Assembly: GCA_014843695.1 (NCBI GenBank)
Contig: CM026402.1
Span: forward strand, 21,089,911-21,153,910
Reading direction: 5' to 3'
Length of the DNA stretch: 64,000 nt
From: Archivesica marissinica
Taxonomy: Eukaryota; Mollusca; Bivalvia; Venerida; Vesicomyidae
A program made the translations under genes and the position numbers. The notes below the pieces were generated by a model that was given only the letters and a program-made list of their open reading frames with translations, searched no databases and was not told the origin of the DNA. Shown here in pieces: positions 26,416 to 36,670 of the stretch (the stretch's first letter is position 1; each line of letters starts with the position of its first letter).

Positions 26416-26686
26416 GAAGTCCGCCTCCGTGGTCGAGTGGTTAAGGTCGCTGACTTGTATACCACTGTAACCTATCATCACTGATGGTCACGGGTTCGAG
26501 CCCCGCTCAGGCCGTGTCTCATTTATATGAAAAAGTTGGCAGTTTCTTACGGAGGTTGGTGCACCCAAGTACTGGTTAACCGCTGGAGCCTGCCCAGGAA
26601 AGGTGTTGTTAAGTAAACTGCCCGCCGGCGATATAGCCCAAAATGGTGCTGATGCAGGCGTAAAACCCGAAATATAACATAATATA
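26416..26686 (+). mobile_element. SINE family B, full length, with 13-bp target-site duplication
   Basis: AGAGGTAAAATGT occurs at 26403-26415 and 26687-26699, exactly flanking a 271-bp insertion. The head is GCCTCCGTGGTCGAGTGGTT with B box GGGTTCGAGCCCCGCTC. The body passes through TACTGGTTAACCGCTGGAGC and the end reads GGCGTAAAACCCGAAATATA. This is the reference copy for family B and is clear evidence of retroposition. Confidence 0.95.
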
Positions 26687-26894
26687 AGAGGTAAAATGTA
26701 TATCCTTTTAGAATAATATACCCACATTTGGTATCACAACGTGCGATATATTGCGTAAATTAGTGCAATGTGTGAAGGATTGGTTTCTTCACTCATGATA
26801 GAAAGATCCATAATTCTAAAATTTGCAACGGTGCAGGTGCGAAATGCCAGGAGTTCGAGACCAGATATAGCCTTTATATATAACGGCTACATCT

Positions 26895-26898
26895 GATG

Positions 26899-26930
<32 letters not shown>

Positions 26931-26942
26931 GATGATGATGAT
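26895..26942. repeat. GAT microsatellite
   Basis: About 16 GAT units with one GGT interruption. Confidence 0.97.
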
Positions 26943-27112
26943 CGAGATAGGTTACATTAGTATGAATTAGTATAAAGTCTTGAATTTGTAATCAGTGACG
27001 CACTTCAATAATTCTCAAAACATGATAACCATGTACACATTTATTCTCATGGTGATCTACATCAAATAAGCGTCTTCCAAAGTCCTAGATTTAACTTAGG
27101 TGTGTTGATATA

Positions 27113-27164
27113 ACGTGTAAGTTGTAGGAACTTGATTCGCAATCGAGCTAAAATAAATTTGTAG
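27113..27164 (+). mobile_element. SINE family C tail fragment
   Basis: Only the shared 3' tail is present (TAAGTTGTAGGAACTTGATT, then CGCAATCGAGCTAAAATAAA). This is typical of a severely 5'-truncated retroposition. It could equally be the tail of another element that uses the same LINE. Confidence 0.75.
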
Positions 27165-27250
27165 TAACAAACGGAGAAAAAGTAGCTCAATATAAAAGTA
27201 CACATTTTTTATGGTGTCATTATATATATATTTCTAGATATGATTTATGT

Positions 27251-27463
27251 GACCCTAATAAAATTAACAGTCTTTCTGATGGGACGTTAAACCGAGGTCT
27301 CGTGTCGGTGCATTACACCGTGCACGTAAAAGAACAAGAGGAGACTCTGTAATGAGTCTCTGTCTGTATCATTGCACTATCCTCCAAAATCTAAAATTAC
27401 TAATCTCTTCAGGAGGCGTCGCTCATATGGGCAACCGGTAGCGACGATATATAAACGTAAAAC
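27251..27463 (+). mobile_element. SINE family A, headless
   Basis: It begins at TGACCCTAATAAAATTAACA, just after the tRNA head, and is otherwise full length to the AAACACGC tail. It is followed after 17 bp by a second SINE A in the same orientation. Confidence 0.9.
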
Positions 27464-27480
27464 ACGCGGTAACCACGTAC

Positions 27481-27767
27481 AGACGGATATATAGTCCAGT
27501 GGTAACACGCTGGACTGGTAATCCAGGGATCGCAGGTTCGATCCCCCGTCTGACCCTAATAAATTAACAGTCTTTCAGATGGGACGTTAAACCGAGGTCT
27601 CGTGTCGGTGCTTTACACCGTGCACGTAAAAGAACCAGAGGAGACTCTGTAATGGGTCTCTGTCTGTATCATTGCACTATCCTCCAAAATCTAAAATTAC
27701 TAATCTCTTCAGGAGGCGTCACTCATATGGGCAACCGGTAGCGACGATAAATAAACGTAAAACACAC
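27481..27767 (+). mobile_element. SINE family A, full length
   Basis: Head ATATAGTCCAGTGGTAACAC, anticodon stem CTGGA-CTGGTAA-TCCAG, B box GGTTCGATCCCCC, then the canonical body and tail. It lies in tandem with the headless copy upstream. Both carry CTCTGTAATG where most copies have CTCTGGAATG, so they may be a local duplication. Confidence 0.92.
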
Positions 27768-28104
27768 AAATTATGTGTACCATGCTGAAAGTATAATTTT
27801 GCAACCTGCTAAGGTGTCCACATCAGGCTAGTTCTCGCATTCCTGTAGGGATTATGGTACCAGTTCAGAGTGTCACCATGCGATGTTCTGCTGTAATTGC
27901 GAGATTAACACGATGTTCGGGTAATACTCGTCTCACTGGGCCATTCAATACAAAATTACACAGATAAAACATTGTAATCCGCCATTTATAGTGAAGTGAA
28001 CGCCGTTTTAATACTTCTGAAATGTTTGTTAGCTGTTTGAGTACAAGGTCGGACAAAGATGTCCCAAACCAATGACCCCGTCTAACGACCATCCAGATCG
28101 ATGG
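27768..28104. other. Unique spacer
   Basis: No feature recognised. A 75-codon minus frame has no domain. Confidence 0.55.
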
Positions 28105-28240
28105 GAAGTTAGTTTATACACATTTATACGTTGCCTCTTCTCTCTCACTCGTGGCGATAGATTCCACCAGGAATGAGGTCGCCAGAGTGATTCATATAAG
28201 TTGTAAGAACTTGTTTCGCAATCGAGCTAAAATAAATTTG
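28105..28240 (+). mobile_element. SINE family C, 5'-truncated
   Basis: Body and tail only (ACGTTGCCTCTTCTCTCTCA to CGAGCTAAAATAAATTTGTA). It is preceded by GTTTATACACATTTATA, which resembles the sequence beyond the tail of other C copies. Confidence 0.85.
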
Positions 28241-28346
28241 TATGGACTAAGTTAAAGTGAGACGTGACATGTGACGAGCCGTCTCCTCAGGATTTGCTCT
28301 TTTTGCCATCTGGATCTACACTTTTTGTACAGATTGTATACCTGAG

Positions 28347-28601
28347 CTATGCCACTTCCCCCATAACCACTTGATATGATGTTCATTGTGAGTTCAGTCA
28401 CGATACCTAGCCACGTGACAGTGTGGGTGGGTGTGACATGGTGACGGTTGTGACATAGATAGGATTTTATCAACAGTTTGTACCACATTAGCTATGCCAA
28501 TTCCCATAAGCACTTGCTATGATCATGGTGTGTTCAGTCACGATACCTAGCCATGTGACAGTGTGGGTGTATGTGTGACATGGTGACGGTGGTGACGATT
28601 T
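28347..28601. repeat. Direct duplication, about 110 bp, 144-bp spacing
   Basis: GCTATGCCACTTCCCCCATA at 28347 and GCTATGCCAATTCCCATAAG at 28491 each start a block. The blocks run through GTTCAGTCACGATACCTAGC, CACGTGACAGTGTGGGTG or CATGTGACAGTGTGGGTG, and GTGACATGGTGACGGT. Divergence is about 10 percent by eye. Confidence 0.85.
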
Positions 28602-28705
28602 CAACTTCACTGAACTCGTGAATTCGTGAAGTAGAAATGATGAAATATCGAATGTCACCGTACTTTCTACTGCGGCTATCTCGTATATTGTCACAGGCGT
28701 GACTA

Positions 28706-29005
28706 TACAGGCGGATCTGTAGTCCAGTGGTAGCACGCTGGACTGGTAATCCAGGGATCGCAGGTTCGACCCCCCGTCTGACCCTAATAAAATTAACAGT
28801 CTTCCAGATGGGACGTTAAACCGAGGTCTCGTGTCGGTGCTTTTCACCGTGCACGTAAAAGAACCAGAGGAGACTCTGGAATGGGCCTCCGTCTGTATCA
28901 TTGCACTATCCTCCAAAAATCTAAAATGACTAATCTCTTCAGGAGGCGTCGTTCATATGGGCAACCGGTAGCGACGATAAATAAACGTAAAACACGCACA
29001 CACGC
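28706..29005 (+). mobile_element. SINE family A, full length, with 9-bp target-site duplication
   Basis: Canonical head, body and tail. GCGTGACTA flanks it at 28697-28705 and 29006-29014. Its right flank of 31 bp (29004-29034, including GTGACTAGTACGGCATGCC) is found again at 32978-33008 beside another SINE A, inside the 46-bp array. Confidence 0.92.
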
Positions 29006-29034
29006 GCGTGACTAGTACGGCATGCCATATAAAT

Positions 29035-29295
29035 ACTGATAGCAATGCTTGCCTCCGAAGTGTTGCAGTACTATGAGCTTGGACACCAGTACAAACAGGC
29101 GAGTATCTAAATATTTTTTTTCTTCCTGGTGAATATTGAAAAATAAATGCTGGCAGTCACGCCTCTTTGGTGGCTTGTTGGGTCGTGTTCATTTGAGGTA
29201 TGGCTATATCAGCGATGTGCCACTGTGCTCTCTTGGAGCCAGACAACGAGCGTAAACCATAAATGTTCCATGTATACAATGGGTGCCACTTGTCA
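29035..29295. other. Unique spacer
   Basis: No feature supported. A 93-codon plus frame runs from here into the SINE E tail and has no domain. Confidence 0.5.
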
Positions 29296-30286
29296 CATAG
29301 TAAAGTCCCGTCACGTAGGCATTACTGTTATCTTCATATTGTGTTTGTGTTTAAGTCACACCAACAGCTATGGTCATATGTCGACTCTGCAGTTAGTATT
29401 GGTTGAGGAATACCCTGGGTTCCTCTAGGAACGGACGGACATACCGTCCGCAAGCTAGTCAGATAGTTTCCTCAGATGACATAATTCGTCACCCTCAGTG
29501 AGATTACGAACGGACGGACATACCGTCCGCAAGCTAGCCAGATAGTTTCCTTAGATGACATAATTCGTCACCCTCAGTGGGATTAGGAACGGACGGACAT
29601 ACCGTCCACAAGCTAGCCAGATAGTTTCCTTAGATGACATAATTCGTCACCCTCAGTGGGATTAGGAACGGACGGACATACCGTCCGCAAGCTAGCCAGA
29701 TAGTTTCCTTAGATGACATAATTCGTCACCCTCCGTGAGATTACGAACGGACGGACATACCGTCCGCAAGCTAGCCATATAGTTTCCTTAGATGACATAA
29801 TTCGTCACCCTCCGTGAGATTACGAACGGACGGACATACCGTCCACAAGCTAGCCAGATAGTTTCCTTAGATGACATAATTCGTCACCCTCAGTGAGATT
29901 AGGTACGGACGGACATACCGTCCACAAGCTAGCCATATAGTTTCCTTAGATGACATAATTCGTCACCCTCCGTGAGATTACGAACGGACGGACATACCGT
30001 CCACAAGCTAGCCAGATAGTTTCCTCATATGACATATTTCGTCACCCTCCGTGAGATTAGGTACGGACGGACATACCGTCCACAAGCTAGCCATATAGTT
30101 TCCTTAGATGACATAATTCGTCACCCTCCGTGAGATTACGAACGGACGGACATACCGTCCACAAGCTAGCCAGATAGTTTCCTCATATGACATATTTCGT
30201 CACCCTCAGTGAGATTCGAACATACAGCGGTGAGGGTAAATGATTTAAGGTTATCGATTCTTATCCACTCGGCCACGGAGGCCCCA
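29296..30286 (-). mobile_element. SINE family E with its interior expanded into a tandem array
   Basis: Minus-strand order: a head at about 30286-30218 (GGCCTCCGTGGCCGAGTGGA, ATCATTTACCCTCACC, GTTCGAATCTCACTGAGG), then ten 79-bp units down to 29429, then a tail at about 29428-29296 (AACCCAGGGTATTCCTC, GCAGAGTCGACATATGACC, GTTGGTGTGACTTAA). Head and tail are those of one SINE. The 79-bp unit corresponds to the normal internal segment CTCACTGAGGG to AAGCTAGCC. The simplest reading is a single SINE insertion whose middle was later amplified. Confidence 0.8.
29429..30218. repeat. 79-bp minisatellite, exactly 10 copies, inside SINE E
   Basis: The unit begins GAACGGACGGACATACCGTC and contains AAGCTAGCCAGATAGTTTCC, TTAGATGACATAATTCGTCA and CCCTCAGTGAGATTA. 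Each unit carries a GGACGG-ACATA-CCGTCC hairpin. Units vary at CCGC/CCAC, CAGTG/CCGTG and TTAGATG/TCATATG. The variants alternate in the right half, so pairs may have been copied together. Confidence 0.96.
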
Positions 30287-30430
30287 ATTATCAATACATC
30301 TATTAATAATAATATCGATGAACATGTCAATTATGTCCTGCTACTAGCCGGGGTTACAATCTGCCGATTTATCACTATTTTACTTCTGGCAAAATGACTC
30401 AATACGGTTCAATTAATGGTCTGGGTGTTA

Positions 30431-30680
30431 AATTATTTTTTTATAACTTTATTGCAACTTTTTTCATAATGACGAATACAATTTACAAATCACAATAACA
30501 GTACTGTCACATTTTTATAACATACATAAAACCTGATCATATCCATATACATGACGACATGTTTTGAAAACATTAGCAACAGCCCTTTCCAGAAGTTCAA
30601 ATTTGCTATCAATTTGTTCCGATGTATGTAATACTAATATAGGTAAGTCTTTCAAGAAAAGTATTGTTGTAAAACTATAT
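30431..30680 (-). pseudogene. Retroposed 3' end of an unknown transcript inside repeat G
   Basis: On the minus strand an open frame enters from the 5' edge and runs about 50 codons (including HTSEQIDSKFELLERAV and a C-terminal GYDQVLCML) to a TAA at 30515-30517. A short 3' UTR follows, then AATAAA (complement of 30448-30453) and a run of seven A (30436-30442). Coding end, polyadenylation signal and A tail in order suggest a 5'-truncated reverse-transcribed mRNA or LINE 3' end. I do not recognise the protein. No convincing target duplication was found (only about TAAA shared). Confidence 0.5.
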
Positions 30681-30710
30681 GTATATGACTGACCAGACAA
30701 AATGTATCAA

Positions 30711-30848
30711 CGTCTGTTCCCAGGCTAGCCTGATACTACAAATGAACAACAGACAGCGTCTGTTCCCAGGCTAGCCTGATACTACAAATGAACAACAGAC
30801 AGCGTCTGTTCCCAGGCTAGCCCGATACTACAAATGAACAACAGAACA
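30711..30848. repeat. 46-bp tandem repeat, 3 copies, from repeat G
   Basis: Three copies of CGTCTGTTCCCAGGCTAGCC, TGATACTACAAATGAACAAC, AGACAG. The unit includes the perfect palindrome AGGCTAGCCT. In the third copy one base change (GCCCGATA) breaks the palindrome's flank. Confidence 0.93.
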
Positions 30849-31527
30849 GTAACGAAAGCAACTTTCAAAATTTCAGAATAATTACATGCACATCATTTCT
30901 TAGCTCACAACAGTCAATACAAGTACTTGATATTGGATGGGACTGGGTACTGCTCTCCAGTTGCAACATATCTATAGCCATCGATATATGGGGATAGCAG
31001 TACGCACGGTCATACCCGCACCTGCAAAGTGTCGCAACTTGTTATCAGACCGCTATTTTGTCCTACATTAATAGGACACAAGTGCCTCATCTTTCGGTAA
31101 TAAATCCCAATTAATTTCCAATCTCCCCTCAATATGCAGGCTACTCTATGATGCTCTATGTGCTCGACCAAAAGCACTTGTCTTGTTTGCAAATAAAAAC
31201 CTTGTAGACGCAAAGTCTAGCTGAAGAGAATCCGCTCTCGTGATCCTTGTTGTATGCAAATTAATGGCGTTTATCCCCCGTGTTGACAACATTCCTGTAG
31301 GGGCCACAATGTCACATTAACCCCGGGTAAACGATGCTGGGAATGTTCGAAGGAGAGATAGAACATAAGCAAGATGTTATATATGATAGTTGGAGCAAAA
31401 CATTGTATGTTCATCAGTGTATTATGATTGTTTACATCGAATATAAAAATATCCCTGAACTAAGACTCCACATACTTGGCCGGAAGGATGGTCAACGGAA
31501 CGAGATTCATACCGACGACCTGGCCGA
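30849..31527. other. Unique stretch, nothing recognised
   Basis: Two short frames (67 codons each, minus at 31010-31213 and plus at 31334-31537) have no recognisable domain. No repeat is seen. Confidence 0.55.
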
Positions 31528-31643
31528 GAGGTTATAAAACTGTTCTCCAATATCAAAACTCAATCTCAATCGTCTGATTGGTTCAGCTGACAGTAACACT
31601 CAGAATCAACCAATCAGATCAATTGAGCTTGAGCTATAACCTC
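31528..31643. mobile_element. Hairpin (fold-back) element, 116 bp
   Basis: The ends GAGGTTATA and TATAACCTC are inverted repeats. The arms continue as CTCAATCGTCTGATTGGTTC against ACCAATCAGATCAATTGAG, so nearly the whole element folds back. This is consistent with a small non-autonomous DNA element. A degenerate relative is at 23428-23552. Confidence 0.7.
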
Positions 31644-31956
31644 GGGGCCTGGTGCTTACAGGGCACACGCTCTGTCGAATGAGATACCAGGAATATATGG
31701 GTATTTATAACATATTACCATCTGAGAAATAAGTGTGTCACGAAGCATACATTGTTTATACGACGAATTTTAAAAACGCACTAATGTTTGTATATATATA
31801 TTTCAAACATAGCAATAATATAAATTTACGTTACTTGAAATCGAAATTTAAACGCCATAGCTTAAGCTAATAATCCCTTGAAATTATACAGTACTGTAAA
31901 TGTGTTTAAATTACAATTATATAGTATAAATTAGTATAAATTACAATCTCTCACAT
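31644..31956. other. AT-rich unique spacer
   Basis: Nothing recognised. Confidence 0.55.
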
Positions 31957-31965
31957 TACTTAAAA

Positions 31966-32221
31966 CAATCCAGGGATCGCAGGTTCGATCCCACGTCTGA
32001 CCCTAATAAAATTAACAGTCTTTCAGATGGGACTTTAAACTGAGGTCTCGTGTCAGTACTGTACATCGTGCAGGTAAAAGAATCAGAGGAGATTCTGGAA
32101 TGAATCTCTGTCTGTATCATTGCACTATCCTCCAACAATCTAAAATGACTAATCTCTTCAGGAGGCGTCGCTCATGTGGGCAACCGGTAGCGACGATAAA
32201 TAAACGTAAAACACACACACA
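31966..32221 (+). mobile_element. SINE family A, 5'-truncated inside the tRNA head, with 9-bp target duplication
   Basis: It starts in the 3' half of the anticodon stem (CAATCCAGGGATCGCAGG), so the A box is missing while the B box, body and tail are intact. TACTTAAAA is present at 31957-31965 and 32222-32230. A target duplication around a truncated copy indicates incomplete reverse transcription at insertion rather than later deletion. Confidence 0.85.
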
Positions 32222-32230
32222 TACTTAAAA

Positions 32231-32671
32231 AACAAAATTGAATATGATTGGCGTATGACATATATACAGATATTCTTGATTTCATGCTTTGCACTCATAT
32301 CATAAAATAAATTCGATTTCATATATGTTCTAAGTTTAATATATTTAATATAATAAGATTGTAAACCAAGTTGGGAAATATTAAATTGAGATTATGTGAA
32401 ATCGGATTTATTTTATAATACATGTAACCTTGTTCGTGTATTCGAGACATATAATAGATCTAGTATCATTGTAATATATATATTATTCGTAGTTTATGCA
32501 ACGATTCTATGTGTACAATTACAATTAATTCAGAGCATATGTTTATAATAATCGTGTGTTGTTTGTTTGTCACTGAATTATGATAGTGTTTACTATTTAT
32601 CCAATTAAAACAATATTTATTATTATATTAATTAAAACAACAACATATATAACATAATCAAATACTATAGT
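32231..32671. other. AT-rich unique spacer
   Basis: Strongly AT-rich DNA before the 46-bp array. Nothing recognised. Confidence 0.55.
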
Positions 32672-34762
32672 GTTGCGTCCGCGATAAACCAACACACATA
32701 CGGATCTGTAGTCCAGTGGTAACACGCTGGACTGGTAATCCAGGAATCGCAGGTTCGATCCCCCGTCTGACCCTAACAAATTTAACAGTCTTTCAGATGG
32801 GACGTTAAACCGCGGCCTCGTGTCGGTGCTGTACACCGTGCACGTAAAAGAACCAGAATGGGTCTCTGTCTGTATCATTGCACTATCCTCCAAAATATAA
32901 AATTACTAATCTCTTCAGGAGGCGTCGCTCATATGGGCTTCCGGTAGCGACGATAAATAAACGTAAAACACACACATGCGCGTGACTAGTACGGCATGCC
33001 ATATAAATGTCACGCCGCGCTAAACCAACACATACTATATCTAGTATGTAAATTTCACGTCCACGCTAAGCCAATACATACTATATCTAGTATGCAAAGG
33101 TCACGTCCGCGCTAAACCAGCACATACTATATCTACTATGTAAATGTCACGTCCGCGCTAAACCAACACATACTATATCTACTATGTAAGTGTCACGTGC
33201 GCGCTAAAACAACATATACTATATCTAGTATGCAAATGTCACGTCCGCGCTAAACCAACACATACTATCTAGTATGCAAATGTCGCGCCCGCGCTAAACC
33301 AACACATACTATATCTAGTATGTAAATGTCACGTCCGCGCTAAACCAACACATACTATATCTAGTATGTAAATGACACGTCCGCGCTAAACCAACACATA
33401 CTATATCTAGTATGTAAATGTCACGTCCGCGCTAAACCAACACATACTATATCTAGTATGCAAATGTCACGTCCGCGCTAAAACAACACATACTATATCT
33501 AGTATGCAAATATCACGTCCGCTATAAACCAACACATACTAGATCTAGTATGCAAATGTCACGTCCGCGCTAAAACAACACATACTATATCTAGTATGCA
33601 AGTGTCACGTCAGCGCTAAACCAACACATACTATATCTAGTATGTAAGTGTCACGTCCGCACTAAAACAACACATACTATATCTAGTATGCAAATGTCAC
33701 GTCCGCGCTAAACCAACACATACTATCTAGTATGCAAATGTCACGCCCGCGCTAAGCCAACACATACTATATCTAGTATGTAAATGTCACGTCCGCGCTA
33801 AAACAACACATACTATATCTAGTATGCAAATGTTGCGCCCGCGCTAAACCAACACATACTATATCTAGTATGTAAATGACACGTCCGCGCTAAACCAACA
33901 CATACTATATCTAGTATGTAAATGTCACGTCCGCGCTAAACCAACACATACTATATCTAGTATGCAAATGTCACGTCCGTGCTAAAACAACACATACTAT
34001 ATCTAGTATGCAAGTGTCACATCCGCGCTAAAACAACACATACTATATCTAGTATGTAAATGTCACGTCCGCGCTAAACCAACACATACTATATCTAGTA
34101 TGCAAGTGTCACGTCAGCGCTAAATCAACACATACTATATCTAGTATGCAAAGGTCACGTCCGCGCTAAACCAACACATACTATATCTAGTATGCAAGTG
34201 TCACATCCGCGCTAAAACAACACATACTATATCTAGTATGTAAATGTCACGTCCGCGCTAAACCAACACATACTATATCTAGTATGCAAGTGTCACGTCA
34301 GCGCTAAATCAACACATACTATATCTAGTATGCAAAGGTCACGTCCGCGCTAAACCAACACATACTATATCTAGTATGCAAGTGTCACGTCAGCGCTAAA
34401 TCAACACATACTATATCTAGTATGCAAAGGTCACGTCCGCGCTAAACCAACACATACTAGATCTAGTATGAAAATGTTACGTCCGCGTTAAACCAACATA
34501 TACTATATCTAGTATCCAAATGTCACGTCCGCGCTAAAACAACACATACTATATCTAGTATGCAAGTGTCACGTCCGCGCTAAAACAACACATACTATAT
34601 CTAGTATGCAAGTGTCACATCAGCGCTAAAACAACACATACTATATCTAGTATGTAAGAGTCACGCCTGCGCTAAACCAACACATACTATATCTAGTATG
34701 CAAATGTCACGTCCGCGCTAAACCAACACATACTATATCTAGTATGCAAATGTCACGTCCGA
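32672..34762. repeat. 46-bp minisatellite (MS46), about 38 copies
   Basis: The unit is GTCACGTCCGCGCTAAACCA, ACACATACTATATCTAGTAT, GCAAAT. Every unit holds a dyad CATACTA-TATC-TAGTATG. Two units (near 33535 and 34449) have AGATCT in the centre, making an 18-bp perfect palindrome. A partial unit at 32672-32700 is separated from the main array by a SINE A copy. No frame stays open. Confidence 0.96.
32701..32977 (+). mobile_element. SINE family A embedded at the start of the 46-bp array
   Basis: Head CGGATCTGTAGTCCAGTGGT and B box GGTTCGATCCCCC, with a roughly 14-bp deletion in the body (AGAACCAGAATGGG). The left flank is 46-bp array sequence. The right flank (32978-33008) is the 31-bp flank of the SINE A at 28706. 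Confidence 0.9.
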
Positions 34763-35858
34763 TTGGTAAGCAGGGGATATATATACATGGTTGGTAAGCA
34801 GGGGGTATATATACATGATTGGTAAACAGGGGGTATATAGGGTATATATACATGATTGGTAAACAGGGGGTATATATACATGATTGGTAAGCAGGGGGTA
34901 TATATACATGGTTGGTAAACAGGGGGTATATATACATGGTTGGTAAACAGGGGGTATATATACATGATTGGTAAACAGGGGTATATATACATGATTGGTA
35001 AACAGGGGTATATATACATGATTGGTAAACAGGGGTATATATACATGATTGGTAAACAGGGGTATATATACATGATTGGTAAACAGGGGTATATATACAT
35101 GATTGGTAAACAGGGGTATATATACATGGTTGGTAAACAGGGGGTATATATACATGATTGGTAAACAGGGGTATATATACATGATTGGTAAACAGGGGTA
35201 TATATACATGATTGGTAAGCAGGGGGTATATATACATGATTGGTAAACAGGGGGGTATATATACATGATTGGTAAGCAGGGGGTATATATACATGATTGG
35301 TAAACAGGGGGGTATATATACATGATTGGTAAGCAGGGGTATATATACATGGTTGGTAAGCAGGGGGTATATATACATGGTTGGTAAACAGGGGGTATAT
35401 ATACATGATTGGTAAGCAGGGGTATATATACATGGTTGGTAAGCAAGGGTATATATACATGGTTGGTAAGCAGGGGTATATATACATGGTTGGTAAACAG
35501 GGGGGTATATATACATGATTGGTAAGCAGGGGTATATATACATGGTTGGTAAGCAGGGGGTATATATACATGATTGGTAAACAGGGGGTATATATACATG
35601 ATTGGTAAGCAGGGGTATATATACATGGTTGGTAAGCAGGGGGTATATATACATGGTTGGTAAACAGGGGTATATATACATGATTGGTAAGCAGGGGGTA
35701 TATATACATGATTGGTAAACAGGGGGTATATATACATGATTGGTAAACAGGGGTATATATACATGGTTGGTAAGCAGTGGGTATATATACATGATTGGTA
35801 AACAGGGGGTATATATACATGATTGGTAAACAGGGGGTATATATACATGATTGGTAAG
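34763..35858. repeat. 27-29-bp minisatellite (MS28), about 40 copies
   Basis: The unit is ATTGGTAAACAGGGGTATAT plus ATACATG. The G run varies from four to six, with AAACAG/AAGCAG and GATTGG/GGTTGG variants. GTATATATAC is a 10-bp palindrome. All three minus frames lack stops, so the varying unit length does not close frames. Frames of up to 431 codons on the minus strand result and are not evidence of a protein. Confidence 0.96.
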
Positions 35859-36168
35859 CAGTAGTCTTATAACGGTGTCTGTACTCTTGTATTCTCTTAT
35901 TGCAAAGCTTTCTTGAGAGCAATTACGCGTTCTTAAGTGAAAACACACTTCCATTTTCCAGATATTACCCCCACGAAAACGCTCAATTAAGAAATATCTC
36001 ACATAAGATTAAGGCAATAACGTCCCTTCTGCCATCCAAGCATACATTTTCCCACCTTTTCATATCGTTTGCAACAACTCAATTATCCTGCGAGAAGTGT
36101 CCACTTCAATCACCACTATATTGAGGCCCCGTTTCAGGCTCGTGTTTTAAATATGTTACTATTTCCCT
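35859..36168. other. Unique spacer
   Basis: A 74-codon plus frame (35900-36124) has no recognisable features. Confidence 0.55.
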
Positions 36169-36181
36169 CTGTGATACGTTA

Positions 36182-36443
36182 GGTATGCCTCCGTGGTCGA
36201 GTGGTTAAGGTCGCTGACTTGTATACCACTGTAACCTATCATCACTGATGGTCACGTGTTCAAGCCCCGCTCAGGCCGTGTCTCATTTATATGAAAAAGT
36301 TGGCAGTTTCTTACGGAGGTTGGTGCACCCAAGTACTGGTTAACCGCTGGAGCCTGCCCAGGAAAGTTGTTAGGTAAACTGCCCGCCGGCGATATAGTCC
36401 AACATGGTGCTGATGCAGGCGTAAAACCCGAAATATAAATTAA
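36182..36443 (+). mobile_element. SINE family B, full length, with 13-bp target-site duplication
   Basis: CTGTGATACGTTA at 36169-36181 is repeated exactly at 36444-36456. The sequence is close to the copy at 26416, with a B-box change (GTGTTCAAGCCCC) and GTTGTTAGG in the body. Similarity of the two copies suggests recent family B activity. Confidence 0.95.
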
Positions 36444-36670
36444 CTGTGATACGTTAATGCTCGGAACAACTAGTACAATGTATATATCTAAGCATACTTG
36501 AGTTTAAGTATCCGTTTGATAAAAGTATCATTTGCGGCCAACTATTTCTGCCCTTTTTGATATCTTGGTCATGTTAGAATCGAAATAATATTTGTCTTTC
36601 TGTTGTTTATTGGCGAATAAAACATGGTGTGTCGTTCTGGGCGCCTGGATTAACCACTTAGGCCTAGTGT

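Larger units (their letters stand above)
30345..30848 (+). repeat. Dispersed repeat G, copy 1 (interrupted)
   Basis: It shares TTTTACTTCTGGCAAAATGA, ACTCAATACGG, AATTAATGGTCTGGGTGTTAAA, TATATGACTGACCAG and CTGTTCCCAGGCTAG with copies at 37755 and 56088. About 250 bp are inserted between GTGTTAAA and AAACTATATG (30431-30680). The terminal GTCTGTTCCCAGG part is triplicated. No coding frame belongs to the repeat itself. Confidence 0.75.

Noticed and set aside
28720..28775. tRNA-Thr genes at the heads of SINE A copies
   Set aside because: The same head recurs at many loci followed by one common body, and no acceptor stem forms, so these are SINE promoters.
32672..34762. CRISPR array (regular repeats with palindromic core)
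   Set aside because: The whole 46 bp repeats with no unique spacers, and the DNA is eukaryotic. It is a minisatellite.
34707..36002. 431-codon Tyr/Ile/Pro-rich frame as a secreted repeat protein
   Set aside because: All three minus frames of the 27-29-bp unit are open, and unit length varies by single bases, so no one frame is maintained.
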